Shown here in pieces: positions 1-8,414 of a stretch of 26,587 nt of DNA (within the stretch, counting starts at the first letter, position 1; each line of letters starts with the position of its first letter). This DNA is from VMCP01 sp964645755 (GTDB lineage: Bacteria; Bacteroidota; Bacteroidia; NS11-12g; UBA955), in the NCBI GenBank assembly GCA_964645755.1, contig CAZYBT010000027.1, positions 1 to 26,587 on the forward strand, read 5' to 3'. Made by a program: the position numbers and the translations under genes. The notes under the pieces were generated by a model that was not told where the DNA came from, searched no databases, and was given only the letters and a program-made list of their open reading frames with translations.

Positions 1-2
1 TG

Positions 3-515
3 CCAGGACTTCACAAAGTGATTGGCCAAAATAAAAGTGGACTTATTTTAGAATCGTTGGTAGATAACAAAAAATTTGCAACGAATGTGCGTCAGAGAGT
101 CAGCGTGCTTGCAGATATTTCTATGTTTACTGAAGACGGTGAAGTGAGATTGTCCGAGGTTTTATTATCTCTGAAAAAATTAGATGATGAAGGCACCGCT
201 ATTCCATCATCCAAAGCCGATAACGACGAAGTTCGTGCATTTATGTCGAAAGTACTTCCAAATTATGATCGTGAAAAAGTTTACACGAGCGACATGAAAA
301 AGCTTTTTACTTGGTACAGTATGTTAAAATCATCATTGGATTTTGATTCTTTGAATAAATCGGATGATACTGAAGAAACCACTGAAGTAAAAGAAACAGC
401 AAAGGCTAAATCAACAGACAAACCAAAAGCTGTAGCTGCAAAAACGAAAACACCTACTAAAACATCTGCTGGAGTTAAAGCAAAAACAACCACTCCACGC
501 AAAATGGGTAGCTAA
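3..515 (+). CDS. DUF5606 family protein, 5' end outside the window
   Basis: The reading frame is open from base 3 (Pro-Gly-Leu-His-Lys then Val-Ile-Gly), so the true start lies before the window; the GTG at 18 is an internal codon. The sequence PGLHKVIGQNKSGLILESL followed by a short 'SMFTEDGEV' stretch matches my memory of DUF5606, a small Bacteroidota family that begins with a Ser-Gly-x-Pro-Gly-Leu-type beta segment. The first 105 or so visible residues are globular. The last 45 are a low-complexity tail rich in Lys, Thr and Ala, probably disordered and basic. No function is established for the family. It ends 10 bases before the M3 peptidase and is probably co-transcribed with it. Confidence 0.75.
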   Translation, partial: PGLHKVIGQNKSGLILESLVDNKKFATNVRQRVSVLADISMFTEDGEVRLSEVLLSLKKLDDEGTAIPSSKADNDEVRAFMSKVLPNYDREKVYTSDMKKLFTWYSMLKSSLDFDSLNKSDDTEETTEVKETAKAKSTDKPKAVAAKTKTPTKTSAGVKAKTTTPRKMGS

Positions 516-525
516 AATTATCCGA

Positions 526-2220
526 ATGGGTACTTTTATTCCTAGTGGTTTCAAAATTGAACGCGTTTCGGAAATTGAAGCGTTATTTCAGCAACTGATA
601 GATAGGCAAATTGAATCGGTTCAAGAATTTGAAACCTTTCTCGAAGATGTGAGTGATTTGGAGAGTTTTTTATCTGAAGACATGGCGTGGAGGTACATCC
701 GTATGACATGTGATACTCAGAATGAAACAATCGAAAAAGACTATTTGTTTTTCATTCAAGAGGTACAGCCAAAAATTGCACCTTTTGAAGATTTGCTGAA
801 TCAGAAGATTGTAGGTTGCCAATTTTCCTACGAACTTGCGCATCAATCAGAATACAGTATTTATTTCAGAGCGCTTAAAAGTGCTGTAGATTTATTCCGA
901 GAGGAAAATATTCCACTACAGGCAGAATTAAATACTCTTGCTCAAGAGTATTCAGCGATTCAAGGTGCAATGAGTATTGATTGGAATGGTGAAACCATCA
1001 CCATGCAAAAGGCCTCTAACTTTTTGATGGAGACGAATAGAGACATTCGTGAAAAAGCTTGGAATTTGATGACTGACAGACGTTCGCAAGATTCACAAAA
1101 ACTTGAGGATATTTTTGATCAAATGGTACAAAAACGTCATCAAGTGGCTTTAAACGCCGGTTTCAACAATTACCGAGATTATATGTTTGCCGCGATGGGA
1201 AGATTTGATTATTCGGTGAGTGATTGCAAAAATTTCCATGATTCGGTTGAAAAACATGTGGTTCCTTTGTTAAAAGAAATTCAAGTACGTCGTAAAAACA
1301 TGATGGGGTTAACAAGTTTAAAACCTTGGGATACTGCAGTTGACCCTCAAAATAGAGAGCCTTTGAAACCTTTTTTGAATGGTTCAGAATTTCTTGATAA
1401 AGGCATTGCTGCATTAAACGAACTGGATTCATTTTTCGGGGGATGTTTAACCACCATGAAGGAAATGTCGCTTTTGGATTTAGAAAGTCGTGTGGGTAAA
1501 GCTCCTGGTGGATATAATTATCCTTTAGCCAAAACCAATATGCCATTTATATTTATGAATGCAACTGGCAACTTGAGAGATGTTGAAACTTTGGTTCATG
1601 AAGCAGGACACGCCATCCACAGTTTTCAAATGGCACCTTTAAAACTAAATGCATTCAAAAACACTCCGAGTGAAGTGGCAGAATTAGCATCTATGAGCAT
1701 GGAATTATTGAGTATGGAAGGGTGGAATCATTATTTCAATGACGAAGACCTTTTGAATCGCGCAAAATGTGAGCAACTAGAAGGTATACTTGGAACATTG
1801 CCTTGGATAGCAACAGTTGATGCTTTCCAACATTGGATTTACGAAAATCCAAACCATACCCAAGAAGAAAGAAAAGCTGCTTGGATATTCCAACAAGAAC
1901 GTTTTTCGAGTGGTTTGGTTGATTACTCAGGCTATGAGCAATCGAAAGCCTATGCATGGCATAAGCAATTGCATATTTTCGAAGTTCCATTCTATTACAT
2001 TGAATATGGTTTTGCACAGCTAGGGGCAATTGGAATTTGGAAAAATTACCATTCCAATAAAGTCAAGGCTCTAGAAGGTTACAAATCTTTCATGAAGTTG
2101 GGATACACCCAATCTATTCCGAATATCTATGAAAATGCAGGTGTGAAATTTGAATTTTCATCAGATTACATCAAACAATTAATGGATTTTGTGCACGCAC
2201 AATGGGCACAATACAACTAA
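526..2220 (+). CDS. M3 family oligoendopeptidase (zinc metallopeptidase)
   Basis: A 564-residue protein of the thimet oligopeptidase/PepF superfamily, which cleaves short peptides in the cytoplasm. The zinc motif HEAGH is at residues 358-362, where the two His bind zinc and Glu359 is the catalytic base. A downstream helix (TPSEVAELASMSMELL, about 380-395) supplies the third ligand, probably Glu386 or Glu383. There is no signal peptide or membrane segment. Length and the 'SMSMELL' helix fit the M3 branch that differs from classical PepF (the TIGR02289-like group) better than PepF itself. The start ATG at 526 follows the DUF5606 stop by 10 bases without a clear Shine-Dalgarno, as is normal in this phylum. 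Its 3' end overlaps the next gene by 19 bases. The family call is secure; the exact peptide substrate is unknown. Confidence 0.9.
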   Translation: MGTFIPSGFKIERVSEIEALFQQLIDRQIESVQEFETFLEDVSDLESFLSEDMAWRYIRMTCDTQNETIEKDYLFFIQEVQPKIAPFEDLLNQKIVGCQFSYELAHQSEYSIYFRALKSAVDLFREENIPLQAELNTLAQEYSAIQGAMSIDWNGETITMQKASNFLMETNRDIREKAWNLMTDRRSQDSQKLEDIFDQMVQKRHQVALNAGFNNYRDYMFAAMGRFDYSVSDCKNFHDSVEKHVVPLLKEIQVRRKNMMGLTSLKPWDTAVDPQNREPLKPFLNGSEFLDKGIAALNELDSFFGGCLTTMKEMSLLDLESRVGKAPGGYNYPLAKTNMPFIFMNATGNLRDVETLVHEAGHAIHSFQMAPLKLNAFKNTPSEVAELASMSMELLSMEGWNHYFNDEDLLNRAKCEQLEGILGTLPWIATVDAFQHWIYENPNHTQEERKAAWIFQQERFSSGLVDYSGYEQSKAYAWHKQLHIFEVPFYYIEYGFAQLGAIGIWKNYHSNKVKALEGYKSFMKLGYTQSIPNIYENAGVKFEFSSDYIKQLMDFVHAQWAQYN

Positions 2221-3338
2221 ATAAAAACCTTGCGATTAAAATTGGCATTGGACTTTTGTCCTTTGCCATTTTTTTATTCTTTGGCACATTCATTTCCGAG
2301 GCTGGAAATTGTTGGGGAGGATTATCTGCTGATTGTTGGAGCAGGTGGGACAGTGCACTATACTTAGATGTTGCACAGAACGGCCATAATTTATTTCCAT
2401 GCAAAGATTACCCAAGCAGTTGGTGTGGTAATGCTGGTTGGGCTCCTGCCTACCCTTTTACAATCAGATTTTTACATTGGATTTTACCCAATGTAGATAT
2501 GGCAATGATTGGTCTTTATTTGTCGCTGTTTTTTGTATTATTAACCATTTTACTTATTGGAATTTGGCAAGAACAAATGTCTTATATTCAATATTTTATA
2601 GCTACATTGATTTATCAATTTGCATCAGGAAGTATTTATTTGCATGCCATTTTCCCATTGTCGATGCTCTTGTTTTTTATCTTTCTATTGTTTTATTTTT
2701 TGGATAAATCGCAATTCTTTTGGGCAGGAATTTTTGCATTTTTCGCGGTACTGACCTATTCCATTGGTTTTGTTTTGATTTTATGCATTGGAACATGGAT
2801 TATCATCGATTTTTTCACAGTAGATGAACGCAAAATCAAGTGGGACAAGGTTTTTGTTTTGATATCATCGATTGTGGCTCTCATGACTTGGTTTATATAT
2901 GATTATGTAAAAACAGGACATTGGGATGCGTTGTTTTTGATTCAATTTAAATATGGCCATGACTTCAATATGCCCTGGAAGCACATGGGTACTCGATTGA
3001 ATGACTTGATCAAAAACTGGGGCAAGCGAGAAATGTGGATTGAAATTCAGAATTTTTTCTTGTGGGGTTTGGTTTTAGCAAGCTGTGTGTATTTGTCCCT
3101 CAAAAAAAATAGAAGACCCAATTGGATCTTCTATCTCATGTTTTGTTTCTTATTTTTGACTGTTCCTTACAGCACCAGTGCAATCACTGCTATCTTCAGA
3201 AATGCGATTGTATTGTCACCAATTTGGGTTTATTTATCAACCAAATTGAGATGGGAAATTTCAATCATATTGCTGATTATCTTTGTATTGCTTTCATACC
3301 CAATGGGCATTTTATTCATACAAAGTGTGCTTGTTTGA
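2202..3338 (+). CDS. Multi-pass membrane protein, PIG-V-like GT-C glycosyltransferase (probable)
   Basis: A 378-residue integral membrane protein with about 8-9 hydrophobic helices, the first at residues 10-31. The first extracytoplasmic loop reads SRWDSALYLDVAQNGH (47-62) and continues to GWAPAYPF (79-86). This is the pattern 'WDxxxYlxIAxxGy...fxPxYPl' of the PIG-V/Mannosyl_trans2 family, GT-C enzymes that use lipid-linked sugars, with Asp50 the likely catalytic or metal-binding residue. The same loop has four Cys (37, 45, 67, 75) that could form disulfides. Substrate and acceptor cannot be told from sequence. It starts inside the end of the peptidase gene (19-base overlap), so translation is probably coupled. 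Its stop codon abuts the hpd stop codon on the other strand. The fold is moderately sure, the activity inferred. Confidence 0.6.
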   Translation: MGTIQLNKNLAIKIGIGLLSFAIFLFFGTFISEAGNCWGGLSADCWSRWDSALYLDVAQNGHNLFPCKDYPSSWCGNAGWAPAYPFTIRFLHWILPNVDMAMIGLYLSLFFVLLTILLIGIWQEQMSYIQYFIATLIYQFASGSIYLHAIFPLSMLLFFIFLLFYFLDKSQFFWAGIFAFFAVLTYSIGFVLILCIGTWIIIDFFTVDERKIKWDKVFVLISSIVALMTWFIYDYVKTGHWDALFLIQFKYGHDFNMPWKHMGTRLNDLIKNWGKREMWIEIQNFFLWGLVLASCVYLSLKKNRRPNWIFYLMFCFLFLTVPYSTSAITAIFRNAIVLSPIWVYLSTKLRWEISIILLIIFVLLSYPMGILFIQSVLV

Positions 3339-4463
3339 TTAGAGATTTCCTCTTTTAGCTTGTTCTCTTTCGATTGATTCAAAAAGGGCTTTAAAATTAC
3401 CTTTTCCGAAGCTTTTAGCACCGTGACGTTGGATAATTTCGTAGAATACGGTTGGTCTATCTTCAACAGGTTTGGTGAAGATTTGCAACAAATATCCTTC
3501 TTCATCGCGGTCAATTAAGATATTCAATTCTTTTAATGCTTGTAAATCTTCGTTGATATGTCCAACTCTATCCAAAACATCTTCATAATATTCATCGGGA
3601 ACATATAAGAACTCAACTCCTCTTCTGCGAAGTTCGGCTACAGTTTCAAGGATATCATGCACTTCAACTGCAATGTGTTGAACGCCTGCACCCTTGTAAA
3701 ATTCGATATACTCTTCAATTTGAGATTTTTTCTTACCGTCTGCGGGTTCATTGATTGGGAATTTCACATAACCGTTGCCATTGCTCACCACTTTGCTCAT
3801 AAGAGCACTGTATTCAGTACTAATGTCTTTGTCGTCGAAAGTCAACAGCAATTTGAAACCCATTACATCTTCATAAAACTTCACCCAATCGTTCATTTTA
3901 CCAAGTTCAACGTTTCCAACGCAATGGTCTACATATTTTAATCCAACAGGGGTCACTTCCATGGCATTTGCTGGGGCTATAAATCCGGGCAAGAAAGGTC
4001 CATGATAATTTGAACGTTCAACAAATTTGTGAACGGTATCTCCGTAAGTATGTATAGCAGAGATGATTACATATCCGTGTTCATCTTCAAACTTGGTAGG
4101 TTCCATGAAGGGTTTAGCACCCCTTTTAACTGTTTCTTCGAAACTTTTTGTTGCATCATCAACCCATAAACTTAGGAATTTAACGCCATCACCATGGGTT
4201 TTGTGGTGTTCAGCAATATCTGAATTCGGATTGATTGCAGTTGTCAACACCAATCTAATTTTACCTTGTTGAAGTACATAACTCGCCCTATCACGCACCC
4301 CAGTTTCAGGACCACTGTAGGCTACAAATTTGTATCCCCAAGCGGTTTGATAGTAATAAGCACTTTGTTTGGCATTCCCTACATAAAATTCTATATGATC
4401 TGTGCCATTCAATGGCAAAAAATCGGTTGTGGTGGTTGTAGATTCTAAAGTTTCCAATTCCAT
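3339..4463 (-). CDS. hpd: 4-hydroxyphenylpyruvate dioxygenase
   Basis: A 374-residue non-haem Fe(II) enzyme that turns 4-hydroxyphenylpyruvate and O2 into homogentisate and CO2 in tyrosine breakdown. It has two vicinal-oxygen-chelate domains. The N-terminal one starts at 'DHIEFYVGN' (22-30), the catalytic one at 'KYVDHCVGN' (176-184). Iron ligands by family comparison are His180 (VDHCVG), His263 (GVQHIAVE) and Glu342 (FYEIIQRHG). The C-terminal 'KSFGKGNFKALFESIEREQ' is the conserved gating helix of the family. Length is normal. No other homogentisate-pathway gene lies nearby, so it looks like a single-gene unit. Its stop directly abuts the stop of the convergent membrane protein gene. A TAAATTTG box lies 4 bases before the ATG. 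Confidence 0.96.
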   Translation of the reverse strand: MELETLESTTTTTDFLPLNGTDHIEFYVGNAKQSAYYYQTAWGYKFVAYSGPETGVRDRASYVLQQGKIRLVLTTAINPNSDIAEHHKTHGDGVKFLSLWVDDATKSFEETVKRGAKPFMEPTKFEDEHGYVIISAIHTYGDTVHKFVERSNYHGPFLPGFIAPANAMEVTPVGLKYVDHCVGNVELGKMNDWVKFYEDVMGFKLLLTFDDKDISTEYSALMSKVVSNGNGYVKFPINEPADGKKKSQIEEYIEFYKGAGVQHIAVEVHDILETVAELRRRGVEFLYVPDEYYEDVLDRVGHINEDLQALKELNILIDRDEEGYLLQIFTKPVEDRPTVFYEIIQRHGAKSFGKGNFKALFESIEREQAKRGNL

Positions 4464-4467
4464 GATT

Positions 4468-4475
4468 CAAATTTA
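4468..4475 (-). promoter_or_regulatory. TAAATTTG box just before hpd
   Basis: Read on the minus strand, TAAATTTG matches the Bacteroidota -7 consensus TAnnTTTG exactly and is followed by AATC and the hpd ATG. No TTG-type -33 element sits at the usual distance. If it is the real -7 box, the mRNA would be leaderless or nearly so. It could instead be a translation-related AT-rich motif. Confidence 0.3.
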
Positions 4476-4535
4476 ATTGAAATTTGGGAACTTAAAAAAC
4501 AGTGACAACATAAAAGCAAAAAGAAGATACCAAGC

Positions 4536-6998
4536 TTAGTTTGGATCTACGTCAAAATCAACTCTTACCGCAGAAAACCCATCTGTGGTTTGGAGTTGAT
4601 TTTGTGCCCAAAGTAAAAACTCCTTAATTTTGGGAATATTATCTTTTTGACGGTCCATTTTCAACAGAAACTGTTGAATATACATATTCTTTACCCTAGA
4701 AACAGAGGGCGTTAAAGGTCCGAGCAGTCTATCACCTAACTTATTTCTAAGCACATTGTTTAAATGAGCGGCTGCTGTAAAAACAGTCTGTTGATCTTTG
4801 TGCTTGACTGTTATTTCAATTAATCTTGAAAACGGAGGATATCCAAATGTTTGACGCTCTTTAAGTTCCGAGATTGCCAATTCCGCGTAGGCTTCTTCTC
4901 TGACTGCATTTAATACCAAGTGATTGGGCTGATAACTTTGCACCAATACTTGTCCTCGTTTTTTACCACGCCCCGCCCTTCCGGATAATTGGTAAAGTTG
5001 TTGAAATGCTCTTTCATGCGATCTAAAATCGGGTAAATTGAGCATGATATCGGCGTCGGGGACTACAATCAATGCAACATCTTCAAAATCAATTCCTTTG
5101 GCCAAAAGTTGCGTACCTACCAACATTTCAATTTCTCCAGATTCAAAAGCATCGAGTATTTTTTGGAAGTCGGATCTCTTTTTAATACTGGTTTGATCAA
5201 ATCTTGAAATGCGTAATTCCGGAAAAATCAAATTTAACTCTTCCACAATTTTTTCAGTTCCCACACCTTTCATAATAAGATCGGCACTTGAACAAGCGGG
5301 ACAATTTTTAGGGATATTTTGTTGATAGCCACAATAGTTACAACGTTGCTGATTATAACTCTTGTAAAAAGTTAGGGCAATATCACATTGAACGCATTGA
5401 GTTGTGTGACCGCAAGACCCGCATTGAATAAAAGGAGCATATCCTTTTCTATTGTGGTATACGATTACTTTTTCTTTTCTTTTAAGTTTTTCCTTTATGG
5501 CTTCAACGGCCAAATCAGAGAAAAAACCTTGCATTCTATTCTGCTTTTTGAAATCACCCAAATTCAATGTCATGAATTCAGCAAATTGCTGTTGTTCAAA
5601 ACGTTGTAACAATTCAACTTTTTGTATGTTTGTATCTTTGGCAAGCTGCAACATTTCATAACTGGGTGTTGCTGATCCCATTAAAATATTTGAATGATTT
5701 AATTTTGCGAGTTGAAACGCTGCATCGCGTGCGTGAAAATTGGGACGTTTTTCAAATTGTTTATAGCTACTTTCATGTTCTTCATCGATGATAATCAGGT
5801 CGAGTTCTACAAAAGGCGCAAAAAGTGCATTTCGAGTTCCAATCACAAAATTAATTTCTCTCAAACGAATTTTTTCATACAATTCAGTTCTTTCCGAGGT
5901 GCTGTAATAATGGTGCCATACACCAATTTCTTGAGAAATCAATTGCGCAACCCTTGAAACAAGGTGCTCTGTAAGGGCAACTTCTGGCACAAGAAATAGA
6001 ACTTGTTTTCCTTGATTCAAATAATGTTCGGCAAAATGCAAGTAAATATGGGTTTTCCCAGAACCTGTAACCCCATGTAGCAGAACATGTTTCTTTTGAT
6101 TGAATGCATCTTGAATTTGCGAAACTGCATTTTTTTGAATTTCCGTTAATTCAACAGACTCTCCTTCGCCTTGAATTGCATGAAATCTATCTTCACGCTT
6201 CTTTATGAGTTGAATGTACCCTTTTTTTTCCAATGCCGTTAATACCGGCCTGGCTACAGACTTGTTAGAAATCAATAGTTTGGATTCAATTTGTTTTCCT
6301 GGGGCACCCAAAATATACATCATAGCCTCAAATTGCTTAATCGATTTTCGTTCCATTTGGTTCAATGCAAGATTTGCATCGGTTTCATTGTCCCAAAAAT
6401 CTGTACAATAGATCCATTCTGAGAATTTGGGTTTGTAATTTTCTTTCAACTCCTCTTCCATTGAAATAATGCCTTTTACATACATCGATTTGATGTATTT
6501 CAACACAGATTTCAATTTCAAAGCAGCTTGTACCTGCTCAACTGTAATGGACTTACTGCTGAGCAATATCGATAATATTTCGTTTTCTTTGGTATCTAAT
6601 GGCTGCAAGTTGTCGGGGTCAAAATCGGGATGTAAAGATATTTTTGTCATTGATTGCACCCTGAAACCTGCAGGTAGAGCGGTTGACAAAACATCCCCCA
6701 AAAAACACATATAATATTGTGAAATCCAATCCCAAAATTTCAATTGCAACACAGAAACTATGGGCTTTTCATCGAGTAAATCTAGAATATAATTTGCTTG
6801 ATACCCTTCAGGAGGCGATTCTGTGAGCTCATATATAATTCCAGAATAGACTTTTTTCGTTCCAAATGGGACAGCAATTCGCTGACCAACAAGGACCAAA
6901 TCGGTCCACTCATGAGGGACGCGATACGTATAAATTTTCGGTAATGGCAAAGGCAAAATAACCTTTGCAAACAATGTAATCCGATCTTCAAACAACAT
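4536..6998 (-). CDS. priA: Primosomal protein N', replication restart helicase
   Basis: An 820-residue superfamily 2 helicase that recognises stalled or repaired forks and reloads the replicative helicase. The N-terminal 3'-end/fork-binding region (about 1-110, 'ILPLPLPKIYTYRVP') is followed by a winged-helix-like linker. The helicase core has Walker A GVTGSGKT at 309-316, the DEEH box at 405-408 and GSATPS at 441-446. Between the helicase lobes is the PriA zinc region with eight Cys at 526, 529, 535, 538, 553, 556, 566 and 569. The second lobe contains 'GTQLLAKGIDFEDVALI' and 'QLSGRAGRGKKRGQV'. All hallmark elements are present, so it should be active. It starts 9 bases after the small secreted coiled-coil gene, so the two are probably one transcription unit. 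Confidence 0.97.
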   Translation of the reverse strand: MLFEDRITLFAKVILPLPLPKIYTYRVPHEWTDLVLVGQRIAVPFGTKKVYSGIIYELTESPPEGYQANYILDLLDEKPIVSVLQLKFWDWISQYYMCFLGDVLSTALPAGFRVQSMTKISLHPDFDPDNLQPLDTKENEILSILLSSKSITVEQVQAALKLKSVLKYIKSMYVKGIISMEEELKENYKPKFSEWIYCTDFWDNETDANLALNQMERKSIKQFEAMMYILGAPGKQIESKLLISNKSVARPVLTALEKKGYIQLIKKREDRFHAIQGEGESVELTEIQKNAVSQIQDAFNQKKHVLLHGVTGSGKTHIYLHFAEHYLNQGKQVLFLVPEVALTEHLVSRVAQLISQEIGVWHHYYSTSERTELYEKIRLREINFVIGTRNALFAPFVELDLIIIDEEHESSYKQFEKRPNFHARDAAFQLAKLNHSNILMGSATPSYEMLQLAKDTNIQKVELLQRFEQQQFAEFMTLNLGDFKKQNRMQGFFSDLAVEAIKEKLKRKEKVIVYHNRKGYAPFIQCGSCGHTTQCVQCDIALTFYKSYNQQRCNYCGYQQNIPKNCPACSSADLIMKGVGTEKIVEELNLIFPELRISRFDQTSIKKRSDFQKILDAFESGEIEMLVGTQLLAKGIDFEDVALIVVPDADIMLNLPDFRSHERAFQQLYQLSGRAGRGKKRGQVLVQSYQPNHLVLNAVREEAYAELAISELKERQTFGYPPFSRLIEITVKHKDQQTVFTAAAHLNNVLRNKLGDRLLGPLTPSVSRVKNMYIQQFLLKMDRQKDNIPKIKEFLLWAQNQLQTTDGFSAVRVDFDVDPN

Positions 6999-7007
6999 TA
7001 CAATGAA

Positions 7008-7409
7008 TTAATAACCACCGTGTTGCCAACAATAGCCATTGGATTTCGCAGAGCGAGAACACTGGGTACCTTTTTTGGTAGTTGCACCGCATCTTCCGTA
7101 AGACGATGATGGTTTTGAAGGCGCAGGATCAGATGTTTGTGGTGTAGTTAAAGAATTATTTTGAGGGACAGTAGAGGGTGTACCCACATTTAAGTTGGGA
7201 TTGCTTGCTTGAAGTTGTAACAACAATTGATCGATTCGTTGATTCAAGTTGCGGTTATTTTCTTCTAAAATGGCCACTTTTGTTTCTAAAACAATGATTT
7301 TTGTTTCAAGGGTGGTCATCTTTGATTTTAAATCTGCTGTCGACTGAGCAAATGTTGCAGAAGTCACGCAAACCATGAATAAAACCGCTATGAATTTCAG
7401 GAATCTCAT
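7008..7409 (-). CDS. Secreted coiled-coil protein with DUF5763-type Cys/His tail
   Basis: A 133-residue protein. Residues 1-21 are a signal peptide (MRFLKFIAVLFMVCVTSATFA, cleavage after 'TFA'). Residues 24-67 form a leucine/isoleucine heptad coiled coil ('LETKIIVLETKVAILEENN'). A Pro/Ser/Thr-rich linker covers 70-104. The end, from Arg106, has Cys107, Cys117, Cys127 and His130 in the spacing C-x9-C-x9-C-x2-H with a conserved 'TTKKGTQC' core. I recognise this as the small Bacteroidota motif called DUF5763, which looks like a metal-binding knuckle. Here it would sit outside the cytoplasm. Function is unknown. It lies 9 bases before priA and 92 bases after ubiA. Confidence 0.75.
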   Translation of the reverse strand: MRFLKFIAVLFMVCVTSATFAQSTADLKSKMTTLETKIIVLETKVAILEENNRNLNQRIDQLLLQLQASNPNLNVGTPSTVPQNNSLTTPQTSDPAPSKPSSSYGRCGATTKKGTQCSRSAKSNGYCWQHGGY

Positions 7410-7413
7410 CTTT

Positions 7414-7421
7414 CGAAAATA
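7414..7421 (-). promoter_or_regulatory. TATTTTCG box before the small secreted protein gene
   Basis: On the minus strand TATTTTCG matches TAnnTTTG with one mismatch and lies 4 bases before the ATG at 7409. The 92-base gap to ubiA holds no clear hairpin, so this would be the start of a separate unit that includes priA. No convincing -33 element is seen. Confidence 0.3.
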
Positions 7422-7501
7422 AGCAATGAATATTAAAAAAATGAATAGTGTGAATATTTCGATAAAAAAACCTTCAAAACAGCAGAGAAATCAGGTGACA
7501 C

Positions 7502-8413
7502 TTAAACGAATTGGTTCACTAAAAAAGTAAACACCAGCAACCCAATGTGAAACAGCAACATGAACTTTAGTGTTAAATCCATAATGAAATATTTACTTTT
7601 TAGTTTGGTTATACCAATGAAGGAGATACAAGTGGTTGCAATTAAACTGATTGAGGAACCAATGATTAAATCCTGATTACGCAAATAATGCACATTTGAA
7701 ATTTGGTAGTTATAAATGAAAAGAAAAATAAAAAAAATAGAAGCATTTAACAAAATCAAACCATATTTGACATTTTTTTTCCCAGCGGCTACAACCACCG
7801 TATTATATCCGAAAATTAGATTCCCTTTATGACCGGCAATATCTTTCACAACATCTTTTGTAAACAAAATAGTTAATAAAGTGGCAAAGAAATAAAGTAG
7901 TTTCCAATCCCACACACCATAATGTATCCAAACTGCAATAAGTGGGGCCATGGTTAAAATACTAGCGGAAAGTTCTCTAACGAAGGGTTTTTTTTGCAAT
8001 TTATGCGAATAAAACCAGCAAATTGCGATGTAGGCAATATAAAACAAGAAGATTTTGGTAGTCGTAAAAAAAGCGATGCAAAGAGCAATGACATTAAAAA
8101 GCACATAGGTATTTGCAAGGAAATTTTGACCGATGACCCTGCCAACGAGCGCTGACTTAGGGTGATTCACAAGGTCTTTATCTGAATCGTAAAATGAATT
8201 AATAATAAAAGCGGCTGCAATGGTAAACACGGTTGCGAGAACCATCAAATGTAAAGTACTATCAAGAATGATTTGCTTAAATGAATATTGCGGACCAAAG
8301 ACAAAAAGGGCCAATGAATATTGAGCAAAAAAAATAAGGAGTACGTTGTACCAACGTATCACCGATAAAAAATAAAGTAATTTTAAAATTTTTTGATTGG
8401 CAGAGAGCCCCAT
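7502..8413 (-). CDS. UbiA-family prenyltransferase (geranylgeranylglycerol-phosphate geranylgeranyltransferase-like)
   Basis: A 303-residue intramembrane enzyme with about 8-9 helices. UbiA enzymes move a prenyl group from a prenyl diphosphate to an acceptor with Mg2+ held by two Asp-rich motifs. Motif 1 is NSFYDSDKD (72-80: Asn72, Asp76, Asp80). Motif 2 is KDVVKDIAGH (186-195: Asp187, Asp191). In motif 2 the usual final Gly-Asp is Gly-His (His195). As I recall, Flavobacteriales homologues beside mevalonate genes are annotated as the archaeal-type (S)-2,3-di-O-geranylgeranylglyceryl phosphate synthase, but the acceptor cannot be read from sequence; a quinone or another polar lipid is possible. 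It starts 1 base after the mvk stop and is the last gene of the mevalonate block, so the pathway that makes its donor is co-transcribed. Confidence 0.85.
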   Translation of the reverse strand: MGLSANQKILKLLYFLSVIRWYNVLLIFFAQYSLALFVFGPQYSFKQIILDSTLHLMVLATVFTIAAAFIINSFYDSDKDLVNHPKSALVGRVIGQNFLANTYVLFNVIALCIAFFTTTKIFLFYIAYIAICWFYSHKLQKKPFVRELSASILTMAPLIAVWIHYGVWDWKLLYFFATLLTILFTKDVVKDIAGHKGNLIFGYNTVVVAAGKKNVKYGLILLNASIFFIFLFIYNYQISNVHYLRNQDLIIGSSISLIATTCISFIGITKLKSKYFIMDLTLKFMLLFHIGLLVFTFLVNQFV

Positions 8414-8414
8414 A

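Noticed and set aside
3339..8413. hpd and a UbiA prenyltransferase within 4 kb, suggesting a tocopherol or plastoquinone-like route (homogentisate prenylation).
   Set aside because: priA and another gene separate them, they have separate promoters, and hpd is common in Bacteroidota for tyrosine breakdown. The UbiA gene is tied to the mevalonate block instead.
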